Part shown: in pieces, positions 11,817 to 25,404 of the stretch | Numbering within the stretch: position 1 is the stretch's first letter | Layout: each line of letters opens with the position of its first letter | Origin: Siphonodentalium dalli | Taxonomy: Eukaryota; Mollusca; Scaphopoda; Gadilida; Siphonodentaliidae | Assembly (NCBI GenBank): GCA_032622095.1 | Contig: CP136061.1 | Location: 217,650,373 to 217,714,372, forward strand | Direction of reading: 5' to 3' | Length of the DNA: 64,000 nt | The notes under the pieces: model-generated | What the model was told of the DNA's origin: nothing | Database searches by the model: none | Seen by the model: the letters and a program-made list of their open reading frames with translations, nothing else | Made by a program: the position numbers and the translations under genes

Positions 11817-13070
11817 GTAATTATATATTTTTGTTATTTTGTTACAGACAGTGCTATGCATATAATTGAACAGGTAATGCTGTCTTTTCTCATAATGTTT
11901 TAGTGCAGTTTTTTTCAAACCTATAGTTTGGTGAGGTCGGTTATCAGGTGGACGGGCCTTCCGTCTACCATATTGGCAATAAGAGTGATAACTTGAACAA
12001 GTATCAATGATTTTGTTGATATTCAATATATGAGACTTATTCAACACTGTCTTGATCGAGTTAAAAACAGGCCAGGTCCCAGGGATTTTTCTGCCTGTTT
12101 AGAGAAAGGGTCCATTGAGAAAATTTGTGCCTAAGAGACTTATAAATGGGAATATATATAGAAACAAACATTTACAATTTTTCATTGTGAAACTCACTGT
12201 AATCAAAGAGTTTCTTAGTTTTAATTGTTTATTCCTATTTTATGGATATGTAGAAATGGGACTACAATCAGAAATTGTGTGAATTGTGTATTTTGGGCTC
12301 ATATATTGGGAAAACATGCCTATTTCCCGTGGGTCTGCCTACTTTGGGCAGAATTTCGGCTCTTTATTAGTTCATTTTATTGAAATTTGATCATGATAGT
12401 GTGATATCTTGAACAAATTTCAACTGTTTTTAGCTCAACTTTTAAAGACAAAGTACATTTTTTTATATTTGGTATTTGAAACTTGCTCTGCCAACAATGA
12501 CTTGATCGAGTTTGAAAACCGGACCGGTCTGCCTAATTTGGTGGAGATATGGCCTTTAATTAGTTCATTTTCGTGAATTTTGATAGCACAATAACGTTGG
12601 CAGGTCAGTTCATGGGGAATATTTGGTTTGTCAGACTTCCTCAACGGTGTTGTATATGGTAACCAATAGCAATTAATGCAATTTCAATCTAAGCCCATGT
12701 TTTGTGTAGCTACCGCAACACGACCCCCACATCTCTGATGTGAATTCTTGTCTCAGTATTCTACATATTCCTTTTGATATATGCACTTCCTTAACTATAG
12801 TTTGGATGACTCACATATGATCAGAGTTTCTTTAGTTTGCTATTACAAAGCTCTGTAATTAAAATTAGATACAATTATGTTAAAACTAGATACATCTTGT
12901 TGAATTGAAGATGTGAATCTTGGATCTGAGTCCATTCAATTGTAGAATGGCTGCCAAGTTTAATTAAATTCCAGTATTTCATTTCTGTGTTGCTAAATAG
13001 CGCCTTGGAACTGTCAAAGGGAGTTTCAGTGACAATTACATTTGAAAATTTTCCAATTCAACATTTGCAG
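11817..13070 (+). other. NOX intron 2
   Basis: GT-AG intron, phase 0. It contains two degenerate copies of a unit near 11980-12090 and 12400-12520 (cttgatcgagtt and similar). No gene was seen. Confidence 0.7.
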
Positions 13071-13181
13071 GATGCTCTATGCTGGGCCAGAGCCAGTGCA
13101 GCGGGTTTAAGGTTTAACTGTATGTTAATTCTCCTGCCTGTTTGTAGAAATCTGATCTCTTATCTCAGAGGATCATGTACA
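13071..13181 (+). CDS. NOX2: NOX exon 3: B-loop and helix 2
   Basis: The exon has 37 codons, phase 0 to phase 0, acceptor acatttgcag and strong donor GTAAGT. It encodes residues 33-69, with the signature [13 protein letters not shown] and then [10 protein letters not shown]. The block is nearly invariant in NOX1-3. The arginine equivalent to human Arg54 is present at residue 39. The following Pro of the usual ARAP motif is Ser here (ARAS, residue 41). Confidence 0.95.
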
Positions 13182-13198
13182 GTAAGTACACAGTATAA

Positions 13199-13231
13199 CC
13201 TCATACATACATACATACATACATACATACA
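13199..13231 (+). repeat. (CATA)n microsatellite
   Basis: About eight catacata units lie just after exon 3 in intron 3. Confidence 0.9.
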
Positions 13232-13734
13232 CAGAATGCAATTGTGTGTTATTGGTCATCAAGTTATGGTACCATTTTGGTGGTACATGTATAAAGGTCC
13301 ATGGAGACAGCAACACAAGTGTTTTGAACTCAGTGACTTCTTCGTACGGTGCTCAATTAGAACTAATGTAATGTCACTGATGTGTGGCGTTGTGATCAGG
13401 GAGCAAGTGGTGTGACCAAAGCATCCATTACAATAATAGCCTTGGTTTTGGATATCGCGTCCCACAAACAAACAACCTAATTAAATTGGTGTCTTTTATT
13501 TATAAGGCATTAAAAATACTGGTTGGGGCACAGTATTTGGACCCAATGAGATGATGATCGAATTTAAATTCTCAAAATGAAACCCCCATTGGATGACGGA
13601 AATTCATGAGAATGATTTGATGCATAGGTCTTAAGGATATCACAAGATTTCCAGCTTGCAGTATTATCTTCCTGCAATCGAAATAGTGCATGCATGGTTG
13701 ACCTTTTAACACTTATTTGCAGTTTTGGCGTTTA

Positions 13735-14790
13735 TTATGCCCCCTTAACATTTTGATTTATGGATGATAACTTGAGTTTGGTTTATTTTATCACAACTAA
13801 ACTTGGTATGTGGCTCAGTCATATACAGTTCAAGTTTCAAATTTGGATACAGCCCGATGATTTTTGCCAGAGTTATGGGCCTTTTTCGACTTGGAAAATT
13901 CAATTTTTACTTCAACATTTTGGTTTCTGGATGATAACTTGAGTTTGGATTATTTGATCACAACTAAACTTGGTATGTGGCTCAGTCAAAAATACAGGTG
14001 TAATTCAAATTTGGGTTTGGTTCGATTTTTTTTTATGGAGTTATCTGGAGTTATGGGCCTTTTCGACTTATAAATTTTGCATATTCATTCTTTTCAGATG
14101 ATATTTTGTGTTATTCTATTGGACTCATATGTCAAATTCGAATAAGGATTTGGTACCTGATAGCCAATTTTCTTTGATAGTAATTGAAAGATGACAACTA
14201 TTTACTTTGCAAAGGGGCATAATAAGCTGTAACCAACATGAACGTCTTCCGTAGCTTTAATATCACTCCAGCTAAATTATATAGTATAGATTGACCATAT
14301 TATCTTTAGTGTATACTGGTGTATAAGTAAAAAAATTATAAAAACCTTACAATTACAGTGTAATTTAAAAATTGCTAAGAAGACCTTATTCATCCTCAAT
14401 ATGTTTTTATGTTTACCCATACCATAGTATGGTAAACATAGTGTCGTTGCCCGGATTGACCACTCGTCGTTCGTCCGTCTGTCTGTCCGTCTGTCTGTCC
14501 GTAGACACTTTACGAGTAATGCGATAACTCAAACATTTTCTATCCGATCGAAACCAAATTTTGTATATGGGTTTCACCGCCCAAAATACAGATCGAGTCC
14601 GAATATGGGTTTGATCCGATTAATTTTAAAGGAGTTATGACCCTTTTTCAAGAAAAAAAATAATAATTTTTTTTTTATTTAGATTTAGCTCCTTGCTAAA
14701 TTTAGCATATACAAATATTAAATTTTGTTTGAACTTTAATAACAATAAACAAAAAAAAATAATAATAAAAAAAAATTGACACTTTCATTT
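13735..14790 (+). repeat. Hairpin/CCGT/tandem-unit arrays (family C) in intron 3
   Basis: Two blocks are present. 13735-14090 has about two units with ggatgataacttgagtttgg and gttatgggcc. 14400-14660 starts with the hairpin gtttacccataccatagtat and its closing ggtaaac, then (TCCGTCTG)n at 14471-14502, then gcgataactc and a unit ending ggagttatgaccc. AT-rich sequence follows to a terminal ttgacactttcattt (14776-14790). A second copy of the hairpin block is at 53709. Confidence 0.8.
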
Positions 14791-16466
14791 ATTTTAGTTT
14801 TATACGATTAATTAGGTGTGATATCCTGTTTTGAAAATATGAAGATTTTATTGCAATAGTTTCATGTAATATAATGATATCAATAAATTACCATGTGATC
14901 ATCCAACATCCAGAGTATATGAGAGGATTTTTATAGATGTTGTCATTCCAAGTGAAATCTGTTATGAAATGAGTGATGACATATGATACAGAGCTCTGGT
15001 GGGTCAAGCAAGATAAACAACACTGGTGGCTGGCTGTTTGTTTATTCTAACTGTCAAATTGATTAATGGCAGCACAAGACTGGTGTTTTTACTATTCTTG
15101 AAATTTAATTACAGGGTGAGATAAGGGCCCCCTTACCAATATAAGTATCTTCTAAATTCCATTAATTTGCTTCAAAAATAATTAACCCTTTCCAAGGTTT
15201 CCATAGACACATGCTATAATGTACATGGACTCTTCCTCATATCTATTGGGTATCTTTGCACACTATTCACTTCTATCAATTTTGGTATTGACTGATTAAT
15301 TGATTTTTGACTATTGTAAGTGATGACTTGTTTTAGGGGCCACAGAGCACTTAGAAGATTAATATTGAAGGTTGTGGCTTTTAGTGCCCAAGCTACTTGT
15401 AAAACATTGTAATGTGTGAAACCATTCAAATGAGGGCTAACTTACTTTCTTTTATATGAACGATTTAGTGGTCATAGGGGCCAGCATCCCCATCATATTA
15501 TGTCTGTATAACATTATATAGATAATACTTTTGAATTGTATAAACTACATATATTTTTGAAAACCATACACCCCTGTTATGAAACACTTAATCTTATTTA
15601 ATACACAGGTCAGATCTGATCTTATATTTGTCTATGTTTGATAAACAAATAACTGGGGAGAATGAGGGAAGGGGGGGGCTAATTAAAGTACCATTTAAAT
15701 ACGAGATGGAATCCCCTACATATATGTCGTTCTAAGCAGTCTGGCTTGTCAACAATTATAATTTCTCTTTAGAAGTGAATAATAAATTTTGAATGTCTGG
15801 CATGTCAAAAGTGGCAAAGATTATCACTTTTGATTCCAATGAGTTAACTTAAACTCCTAAACATGTCCTCCGAAATCACTAAACCATTGGATCTCACAGT
15901 GAGAGGTCCTTGTGTCAATAGGGACAGAGTTATGAGATTTAAAACTACTCCTCCCCAACCCAAATACTTTAACCCTTTCTTAAGACAAATTATTTGAGCT
16001 TTTGATTTCAAGTTGGGTACTGATATATGGATTAATTCCTGTGATCATATCTTTGACAAATTATCAGTTATGGCTAGTCGCTATCGCCAAGGTATGGGTT
16101 AAACATCTGCCGATCGTGATCGGCCTCTCGTTACCATTAGCTAAAAGGAATGAGAATTATGAGAAATTAAATATTTGAAAAATAATAATGCAGGGTGTAT
16201 TATCGGAGTGGATGGATTTTCTCCAAGACTATTCAATGTTGAAGTAAGAAAATGGCTGCCCACAGTCTTTTAATTTTGAAACTCATATATATTTTAACAA
16301 ATAAACTTTATATATTTGTTTGCCCTATTTTATGTGTGATATGTGTTAGATTCTGTAATATGTAGCATAACTTTTTCATGTCCAATCTTAATTTGTATGA
16401 TTGCAACATGTTTTACAACTGCAAAATAGTATTCATGACATGCTGATCAAGTAAACTTTTTCACAG
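14791..16466 (+). other. Remainder of NOX intron 3
   Basis: No gene was seen. 16078-16140 (ctatcgccaaggtatgggtt...gatcgtgatcggcctctcgtt) recurs at 54663-54725 as a short dispersed repeat. Confidence 0.6.
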
Positions 16467-16551
16467 TTTTGCAGGAGAAATGTTCGTCGACAGCTGGATA
16501 AGAATATCTCATTCCACAGATATATTGCCTACATGATATGCATACATACAG
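16467..16551 (+). CDS. NOX2: NOX exon 4: helix 3 with first haem histidine
   Basis: The exon is 85 nt, entering in phase 0 and leaving in phase 1. I chose the acceptor tttttcacag at 16465-16466 because it starts the frame FCRRNVRRQLDKNISFHR and aligns codon for codon with NOX2. The next AG (16473-16474) would give the wrong frame. Residue 86 (FHR) corresponds to haem ligand His101 of human NOX2. The exon's 3-prime part and donor are repeated twice more just downstream, so a second donor at 16609 would add 57 nt in frame. Confidence 0.93.
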
Positions 16552-16660
16552 GTATTTGTAAATTCTCTTTCCACAGATATATTGCATACATGATACGCAT
16601 ACCTACAGGTATTTATAAATTCGCTTTCCACAGATACGCATACTCACAGGTACATGTATT
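16510..16660 (+). repeat. Tandem triplication of the exon 4 end and its splice donor
   Basis: A 57-bp unit with the core ccacagatatattgc...acag|gtattt occurs three times, with ccacag at 16514, 16571 and 16628. The donor GT dinucleotides are at 16552, 16609 and 16650. Copy 2 is close to copy 1, and copy 3 has lost about 16 bp internally. Copy 1 is the true coding end. Copies 2 and 3 look like recent tandem duplications that carried along part of the haem-binding helix. Confidence 0.9.
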
Positions 16661-17342
16661 TGTAAATTTTCTTTATTGTCTGTCTGCTCTCACAATATAT
16701 AACCATATTACATATATATATAATGCATTAAGTCAATTTCCTGTTTAGAATATTGATATATTGAAAATATATTTTATTATTTATTTCTGGAGCACATACC
16801 AATGAAGCATTCCACCTCCTCATTTTTGATTAGCCCCAGGCCCAATTTCAGTTGCTCGTGGCAATTTATATTACCAAACAGAAAGTTAGTTGATAGATTC
16901 CATGTGATTTATTTTGTCAAAAATTGTCTAATTAAGTATGACTAACACATTTCTTACTGAGATAGCAGTCGCAATCCATCATGTGTTTGACAGATGTTTG
17001 AACATAGTTACCAATTACAGTAATGAATCAAAAATCTGAACTGGGAAACGGATCTGTTCGATTGCAATTCCTCACAATTATTTTTTACCGAATATAACAT
17101 TCCCTTACAAATTATACATGAATAAAAATGCTTCACTCATGGTGTTTTGGGGTCATGTGCATGGGCCTGATAAATGGGATATTAACTTTGCGTGGCCTAA
17201 GGAAAACATGTTATTAGTCATTTACCCTCTTAATTGTTCTCAATTATGTTTTGATCAGCTAAACAAATTTGCAATTTAAATGATGGCTTGACAAATGTTG
17301 TCTGAGCTTTGACTTTCACTGACTTTCTTATATTTTTCACAG

Positions 17343-17464
17343 CCATCCATATAGGAGCTCATGTCTTTGATTTTGAACACTTGTACAACGAGCTGGACTC
17401 GGGAATAGGTGTAAAATCTACCCTAAGCTTGCTGGATGTAAATCCAATACAAACTAAAGCATCA
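17343..17464 (+). CDS. NOX2: NOX exon 5: second haem histidine and C-loop
   Basis: The exon is 122 nt, entering in phase 1 and leaving in phase 0, with acceptor atttttcacag and donor GTAAGT. It encodes residues 98-138, beginning AIHIGAHVFDFEHLYNE and ending NPIQTKAS. His100 matches human His115 and is 14 residues after the exon 4 ligand, as in the family. The rest is the variable loop before helix 4. The next exon lies 13.4 kb away across a large foldback element, but the peptide joins naturally. Confidence 0.92.
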
Positions 17465-19871
17465 GTAAGTACAATACCTTTGTGTCTGGTTGAGGAAAGG
17501 TTGTACAATAAAACCTCTACAAAACAAATGCTTTTCGGAATGACTTTTTAGAGAGGTGTTCGGTTTATAGAAAATTGCCCCATAATGACACATGAAGCAG
17601 CCATTACAAAAAGTGATTAAGACACATATTAATTGATGTATCTTTGATGAACAACACAATAATAAAATATGTCTAAATGAAACTAATGATGTAAATGTAA
17701 AGATCAAAATATAAAAAAATATATATAGATGATCTTGTTACAGTTTTTAATTATGTCGCTAATCAACGATTTGCCGATTCAATATTTTATACTAAGCTTT
17801 CTATGACTGCTTTTCAATAGTATAGATTGCAGATCGTTTTATAAACTTAAATTTCAATTTGGAATTCATTGCTTTGTGTTGTTTACTCGTTCTTGAAAAA
17901 TGTCTTTGTTACAAAGTTACTACTAGCTAGGGATATATAATTAGACCCAGCGTTTATGTTGACAGTGGTTGTGAAAAGTATATAGTTTATAACTGATGTA
18001 AAAACAAACTGCCAATCATGTAATCTAACTGTGAATTCTCAATTGAAGGTGTGAAGCAAACGTAGTTATATCTAATCAGGCACTGTTGTTATTTTCGGGC
18101 ATTATCCAACCAAAAGACGTCTGATTAGACCAGAATGTTAGACAGTGGTATTAATCTGGCTGTTGGGGCTGAAAATTAGGGCCTACCCAGAAAAAAAAAT
18201 CTGAACAAGCTAAATTTGGTATCGTTGATAAGAGGAGACCTTCGTGTATTACATATCCAAAATCTGCTTTGGGGAAAATTTTCTACAGTGCCCTGAATAT
18301 GGATGGGGTCTGACATAAATTGTGAAGGTAGGTATGCGATATGTTGTGGCATAGGAATTTCGCAGTTATACAAGTATGTGTGACATTAGAGCATGGGGTC
18401 AAATAGAGTGACACGGACAGAAAATAAGAGTATCATGGCCATGAAATAGCTGTCAAAATGGCCGCAACTCCAAGACATACCACAATGAAAGCAATATATT
18501 GGATAACCAAAGTGAAAATACGTAATGGTAATATTACAAGTCTGTTGTTAAGTATCTGTAAAGGTACACAGATAATTAAAACATCCATCTCAAGGATTTA
18601 TCGGTCACTGCAACCAGAGTTTCGGCTATGGGTTGGGGGAATGTGGTCGTATTTGGGAAGCACATACCCGGCGCCCTGTCGGTATAAAATTTGGGTGTTT
18701 ATCACTGAAAAGTAGCCATTTCCTTGCAATTGAGACAACAAGCAGGAACATTGAAGCTTTGTATAGAAACCATATTAAAACAGATTGTCTTTCTTTGTAA
18801 GAACCACAACATACAGTGGATACAACGACTTTTATAACAGTAACAATATTAAAAGCCGACATCAAAGGAAGTAGCACGGTTTGCAAAAGACACATTGTCA
18901 CACTCAGTGTCAAGTGTACTCTAGTAGTAACAAGTGTTACGTCATGAGCAGAGCTTAAGTCACGTGCTATATGCATGTCCTGCATGCTTTCTTTGTATTT
19001 TGTTCACAGTACCAATCAAAACAATTTGGTGTAAAATCTAAACCCATTAATCAGATGGAGATGACCTCATGCTGGATTCATATAATGGATAATTTTGTAT
19101 AATAGTATTGATTGGATAGGGAATAAGTACACTGATAATACCTATTAATTGTTTTATTTTTAAGTTAAACATTTCTTTGATACAGACCTTGTATTATTTT
19201 TAGGTAAAAGGTCTGCACTGTACGTTCGTTGTAGCTCAGAATTCAGCCCCCACTAATGACTTACCGATGTATGATGCGCGTTTTGAGGGGAAATATTGTG
19301 TTAGAAAGTTGGGACTTATTGATAGAAATCTACGGTAAATTAAAATGCGAGAGGCTGATTAGTACTAAACATTCGCCGACAATGCGTTACCCAGGATGGT
19401 GTAGACAACTGTGCACGTAGTCCGCGCTACTAATCATGTCTTATTCAGGCACAAATCCACGATTCCTTGCAATCTGTTAATAATCAGTATCTCGCCCTGA
19501 GCTTTGTCTGTGGCTATGTTGTGGCCAATATTAAGTCAAGGTTGGGGAGGGGGGAATGAGGCTGCTGGACGGCCGGCCTACCATAGTAACGGAAACACAG
19601 TTGCAACACAAGTCAAACCCAATGGTTTACGTCTTTAAAGTTCAGGTTTTCTGCTTGTCCAACTGTCGGGCCAAAATATAATAATTTTGGGCATGCAACA
19701 CACAAAGTAATGTTTCGCCACACAGTGCATGGTAGTTTCATTCGGCTTTGTGATTAATTATTGAATGTAACACAGAAACTGAAATGCATACCCTAGTGGT
19801 GTAAAGAATAGTTTCATTTCTGGAATTGTCTACACTCTCTGTGATAATATACCATACACATATGTCCCAAT
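17465..19871 (+). other. Five-prime part of NOX intron 5
   Basis: AT-rich, with short random frames only. No repeat partner was recognised inside the window. Confidence 0.5.
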
Positions 19872-21704
19872 TAGAGGAGCGGTCTTGACCAGAATTATTT
19901 CTTTTTCTTTTTCTTTTACACACGGAAAAATTAGATATCATATGAAAGTAGAAGATGTAGGCTTCATGTTCCGCCCTGCTGTAAAATGTGAAAGTGGTGC
20001 TGTTGCCATGGAAACAGAATGTAAACAATGTAGACACAGTTTGATATTAAACCATTTCCGCAAATGGTAGAAACTAATTTAAGCCCATTCTAGGACAGGA
20101 ACAGACGTTGAAGATCATTTATTGATGATCTGTCCACTAAAACTATGTTCCAACGATTCCAGTATTAAATAGGATGCACATATAGGTTATACGGGTCTGT
20201 ATTGCCATTTTGGGGTGAAAAATGGTGATTTTTGCAAAAAATGCGATAATTTTGGAATTGGGACATTTATTGAATACTACATTGGTTACAGTAATAATTT
20301 ATGCATTATTATGATGGCATCATACGTGTACTTAAAATTAATTTGGATAAAACTGCCGAAAAGGCCCAATGACAAGAGAAATACCTGTTACCATGGAAAC
20401 GATATTTAAAAATACAAAAAATGCCGTTATTGGAAAGAAATGAAGACCTATAACCCTTGCGACACAATATAACTTTTTGAAATTTGTTTTTTATGACCTG
20501 CACTTTTAATCCGGACTTCTGTGTTGGGTAATTGATGCGGTTTATTCAGCTGTTGTCATGGAAACGGACCAAATTTCGCCAAATAATGTTGTTTTTTTCC
20601 CATAGAGCTGACATTTAAAGCATGTAATTTTATGAAGCAAAGCGTATTATGGCAACCCGTTATAGATGTCTCAAAACCTTTTTCAAACATTACTATTTCC
20701 CAATTATCCCAGTAGTAGCTAGGATGCACATATAGGATATGAAGGTTTTATTGCCATTTTGGGGTAAAAACTGTTAATTTTTGCAAAAAATGCGATAATT
20801 TTGGAATTGAAACATTTATTTGATACTACATTGGTTACAGTAATAATTTATACATATTATGATGGCTTCTTACGTGTGCTTCAATCTAGTTTTGATAAAA
20901 CTGCAGAAAAAGCCCAATACCCTGAGAAATACCTATCACCATGGAAACGATATTAAAAAATACACAAAATTTCATTATTGGAAAGAAATGAAGTTCTATA
21001 ACCATTGCGACACAAATTAACTTTTTGAATGATGAATAATGATGTTTTCCCCTATAAACCGGACATTTAAATTGTGAATTTTATAAAGCAAAACATATTG
21101 TAACAGCCTGTTATAGGTATCTCAAAATCTTCAACTCATATATATAATACAATAGGGATAAGAGCACCCCTAAGACGACTTTCCTGCAGGTTTGCCAGAC
21201 AAATTTACCATTATGTGAACGCACCCTGACATGGTACTCATCAGACTCAGAGTCCACGTGTTTTGATCATTTTATTCCCAATTTCTCAGCTGTTTCTGTG
21301 GATCTAGACGAAAATTGTCTAAATAGTGATGTGTTTTGCACAATTTATTTTTATTATTGGAAATTGTGTGAAAAATTACGGGTATGTTTGAAAACCAACA
21401 CCACATATCTGGAAAATGCCATTATAGGATTTTAAAAGATTCGCTGTCTGGGAATTATGAAACTGATTTGAAAGCAAATAGTTGATGATTATAAGCTACA
21501 TCCCTAAATAGTAATTACCTGTACTTACTCAGAATAACGGCATAACAAGTTCCTGGAATATATCACATCCGAACCCCTTTGGGTCAAATGTGGACCTGCA
21601 TGATTAAAATGGGTCATGTAGTGTGATAATAGTGAGGATTGCTATGCAAATGTGGTGATATGGTACGCCATAGCTGCCTTATGTCAAGCTCAGGCAATAT
21701 ATCC

Positions 21705-22294
21705 GGTTAATATATCAATATATGTGGTTAGTTAGTCAATAGATGCAGCCTCTTTGCAATTATATTTGGCTACTTTGCCAATATCGGAGGTTAGTTAGTC
21801 AATATATGCAGCGAATTTGTCAATATATGTGGTTAGTTAAGTCAATATATGCAGCTACTTTGCAAATATATGCAGCTATGTTTCCAATATATGTGGTTAG
21901 TTGGTCAATACTTTGGCCATTAATTTGGTTAGTTAGTCAATATATGTAGCAAATTAGTCAATATATGCGGTTAGTTAGTCAATATATGTCGTTCGTTAGT
22001 CATTATATGCAGTTACTTAGTCAATATATGTGTCAGTTAGTCATTATATGCAGCTACTTAGTCAATATATGTGGTCAGTTAGTCATTATATGCAGCTGCT
22101 TAGTCAATATATGCAGTTAGTTAGTCATTATATGCAGCTACTTAGTCAATATATGCAGTTAGTCATTATATGCAGCTACTTAGTCAATAAATGTGGTTAG
22201 TTAGTCATTATGTGTAGATAATTAGTCAATATATGTGGCTAGTTAGTCATTATATGCAGTTTCTTTGTCAATAAATGTGGTCAGTTAGTCAATA
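21705..22294 (+). repeat. 42-bp minisatellite, left arm
   Basis: Units of about 42 bp alternate gtcaatatatgcrgttagtt and agtcattatatgcagctact. The array continues at 25974-26160 after the LTR-like insertion, and its inverted partner occupies 26161-27490. Confidence 0.9.
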
Positions 22295-23906
22295 AAATGT
22301 AACGCACAAGTGGTATATAGGACTACATACAGTTCCACCTCTCAAAGAATCGGATGTTGGGAATAAGTCACAAAGTTCCCCAACATGGGTTACTCTGCAA
22401 CCACTCTCAACCTGATCATCCAAGAGAAGGAAACTGCGTGCAGTCCCATATCTCACCAGATACAGCTACAGCCAAAAGTAACCGAGTGGATAAAATATAA
22501 AATGACTTAAATTCTGACACCAGTAGGTATTTGTTAAGCTGGACCTACACCAGCAGAGGGGTAAGTTGCAGGATACGAGATCCTAATAATTGAGATTAAA
22601 TTAAATTAATTATTTATTTAGCACATAGACTATATATAACATTTTAACAGATGTATATTTGTATGGACGGAATGTTGAATAATTATATATATGGAAACGA
22701 AAATAAGATGGAATATTTTATAAGTTAAATGATCTGAATGAAATGACTATTTATGAAATTATTATATAAATAAAGTGAGGAATGCATGATGCTACTTTAG
22801 AATAAATTTTCCAAATGACTTATTGTAATGATTAAACGAAGCTTTTAGAAACTTTATGAACTTATGAAAATTTATGAATTTGTGAAAATTAATGAAGTTA
22901 TGAAAATTATTGCAGATTTTGTTTTAACATGGTAAATGACTAGTAAATAAGGTTTTATATATGTTGCCCATTGTATTTTAATTAAATAGCTGAAATTATG
23001 TATCACAATGTTAAATAACTTGAAGCTGAATTATTATTAATTTGTGATACTGCAGAAAAACTTATAATATAGCTGTGAAAAATATGTGATATAGTTAAAA
23101 ACCATTTAACTTAGATTATTTGAATGAAATAATTAATATTTCATTCACCAATTAATTTTATGGGAATTAGAAAACTTCCCAAAGAAATATAAAATGAAAC
23201 TTAGTTTTAGAAATTTTAAAGTTTTAACCCCAGACTAAAAGTTATTTAAAAGCTAAACATTTAACAAACTCTTTTGAAATTTGTGGGGAAATAGCCTAAA
23301 AGTTTCAAATATATATTACGCAGAAAATTAAATAACTTTAAACATATTTACAACAGGCCGGCACAGAAATAACACTTTGATGATACGATACAACACAAAA
23401 CAATTACACAACCTATGAACAAGGCACATACACCGATAAATATTTGAGCTCACTGGTTGAAGTTTATATATATTTGTTGTGGTATTGGAATATTTAATAA
23501 TGAGAACTGTTATGGAAATCTGATAGAGTCAAAGACATTTTATGTTGTCTTATAAATAACCTGTTCAACTCCCTATGGGTCTTACATAATACGGTTGCCC
23601 ACATATTTTGGAGATTTACGAATGCGACATATAGTTATAGGCGCGACCCAGATACTATATAAATGAAGACTGTCCCTACAGTCACACAATAGCGAACACC
23701 GGTGATCATGTGGATTATGCACTGAAGATATTAAAATACCACTACAAAAACTTATTTATGAGAAATATAATAAATGAATATGGCTTAATATGGTTGCATA
23801 TCAAGACATGATTTCACTTATTCTAAAACCATATAAAGTATGAAGTTTTTATAAAACTTTAAATTTTTGATGAACTTACTTAGCTGCATTAATGGCTAAG
23901 TAATGA

Positions 23907-24066
23907 AATAATAGAAATAGCTTAATAGCTTAAAATGTTGCAGAAAATGCAACCGAAACTTACTATGACTTAGCCCCATTACCCATAATAATAGAAATAG
24001 CTTAATAGCTTAAAATGTTGCAGAAAATGCAACCGAAACTTACTATGACTTAGCCCCATTACCGGC
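23907..24066 (+). repeat. 80-bp tandem duplication
   Basis: The segment starting aataatagaaatagcttaat is repeated at an 80-bp offset with near-perfect identity, ending ttagccccattacc in both. It is a recent local duplication inside the LTR-like insertion. Confidence 0.9.
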
Positions 24067-24599
24067 CAAGCATGAAACCACTTACTAAAAATTAATAATG
24101 AAATAAGTGAATTATGTGAAATAGGCATAGACTTGATTAATGCCTTTAAATATAAAAAGTATGTGAAATATTAAAAGGAAATGAGACTTTATTGGCACCA
24201 TTTACATGCCAATGAATAGAACTACAAGGGCTGATAAGTACAGAATCCACAGGTGGTCACCTGCAATATATGTTGTCAATGCAGAGTGATGATATGACAG
24301 ATATTTAATACTTAGCCTTACCAGAGAATGATACTTCTTACTTACTGACATTACTGGAACAAAACCTAGAGCGTCGTAGTAAATTTTGTTCCAGGGTTCT
24401 GCACCGTACTGTATAGCTTTGCTAAAATTTCCTAAACTGCCTTTAAACTGAGCACTTAGACTAACTTTAAATTTATTTGCTAATAAAAACTATTTCCCTA
24501 ATATATATTTTATGAATAAAATACAAGTGGGAAGAGTACCTTGACTAAACCCTATCGGTATAATACAAGGCATACAATCCAGTCATCTGATGTACATAG

Positions 24600-25125
24600 A
24601 CCAGTCACTTCTGACTTTGGTCTGATTTGAAGCCCACTTGCAACTTCCATTTGTTCTGCCACTTCAGGCTTATTTATTTGGAAGGCAGATTTCTACAAGT
24701 GCTGATGTAACTGACTTAAATGTTGATGGATTTTGACCACTTCTGGTACTGTCACCATCAACATGTCTCTTCAGACCGTCAATTACTCAACACTTAGTCA
24801 CTTCAGACATATATAGAATTTCTGCGATGCAAGACATGGGTAATAGGACACTCACTTAATGATTTTTACATGCTCAGCCATCAAGTCACTTCTGACTGAG
24901 TCGGATGGCAGAGTTTTATGTGTGACCACTTCTGGTACTACATTACCTAAATTTCCCAAAAAAGCTCTAAGTCAAACTCATCATAAATAAATACATGGCT
25001 AAATAGAAAGATGCAGAAATTTGCATATGAAATATCTGTCAGTCTACTTCACATGGAACTTTGAACCACTTCTGGTCTGAACGTTCTCTGTGAGCAGGGT
25101 GCATGTGTTTGTCACTTCTGACATA
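24600..25125 (+). repeat. Cluster of CACTTCTG(G/A) motifs
   Basis: About six exact cacttctg copies and two variants (cacttcag) lie in 520 bp, some within a palindromic gtcacttctgac. They lie upstream of the CCAAT/TATA cassette and may be regulatory iterons. Confidence 0.6.
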
Positions 25126-25404
25126 ATGCACAATTCAACCAACACGACACAAGTGAAACTAGGCCATGAAAAATTACCAAGTTATTAATTACTTATTAAA
25201 AGGTTCTAAGTGCTCATACTTAATTATTTAAATAAGTTTAGACAACTTATTAAAGTTTTAAATAAGAACACCTTACTATACAAAGTAATATACCTGTATT
25301 AGAAACTAAAACAACACTTTCCTAGAGTGAACAAGAGTTTGAAATTTTAGATGCAGAACCTTGATTTACAAATTTTTAAGGTTTAAATACTAAAAGAATC
25401 TGCA

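Noticed and set aside
16577-16608. A 32-nt micro-exon from copy 2 of the exon 4 duplication
   Set aside because: Included as a separate exon after 16551 it meets a TGA within six codons. Use of the second donor as an exon extension is more plausible.
21705-22294. CRISPR-like spaced repeats
   Set aside because: Units vary, there are no unique spacers of fixed length, and the context is a eukaryotic minisatellite in a foldback arm.
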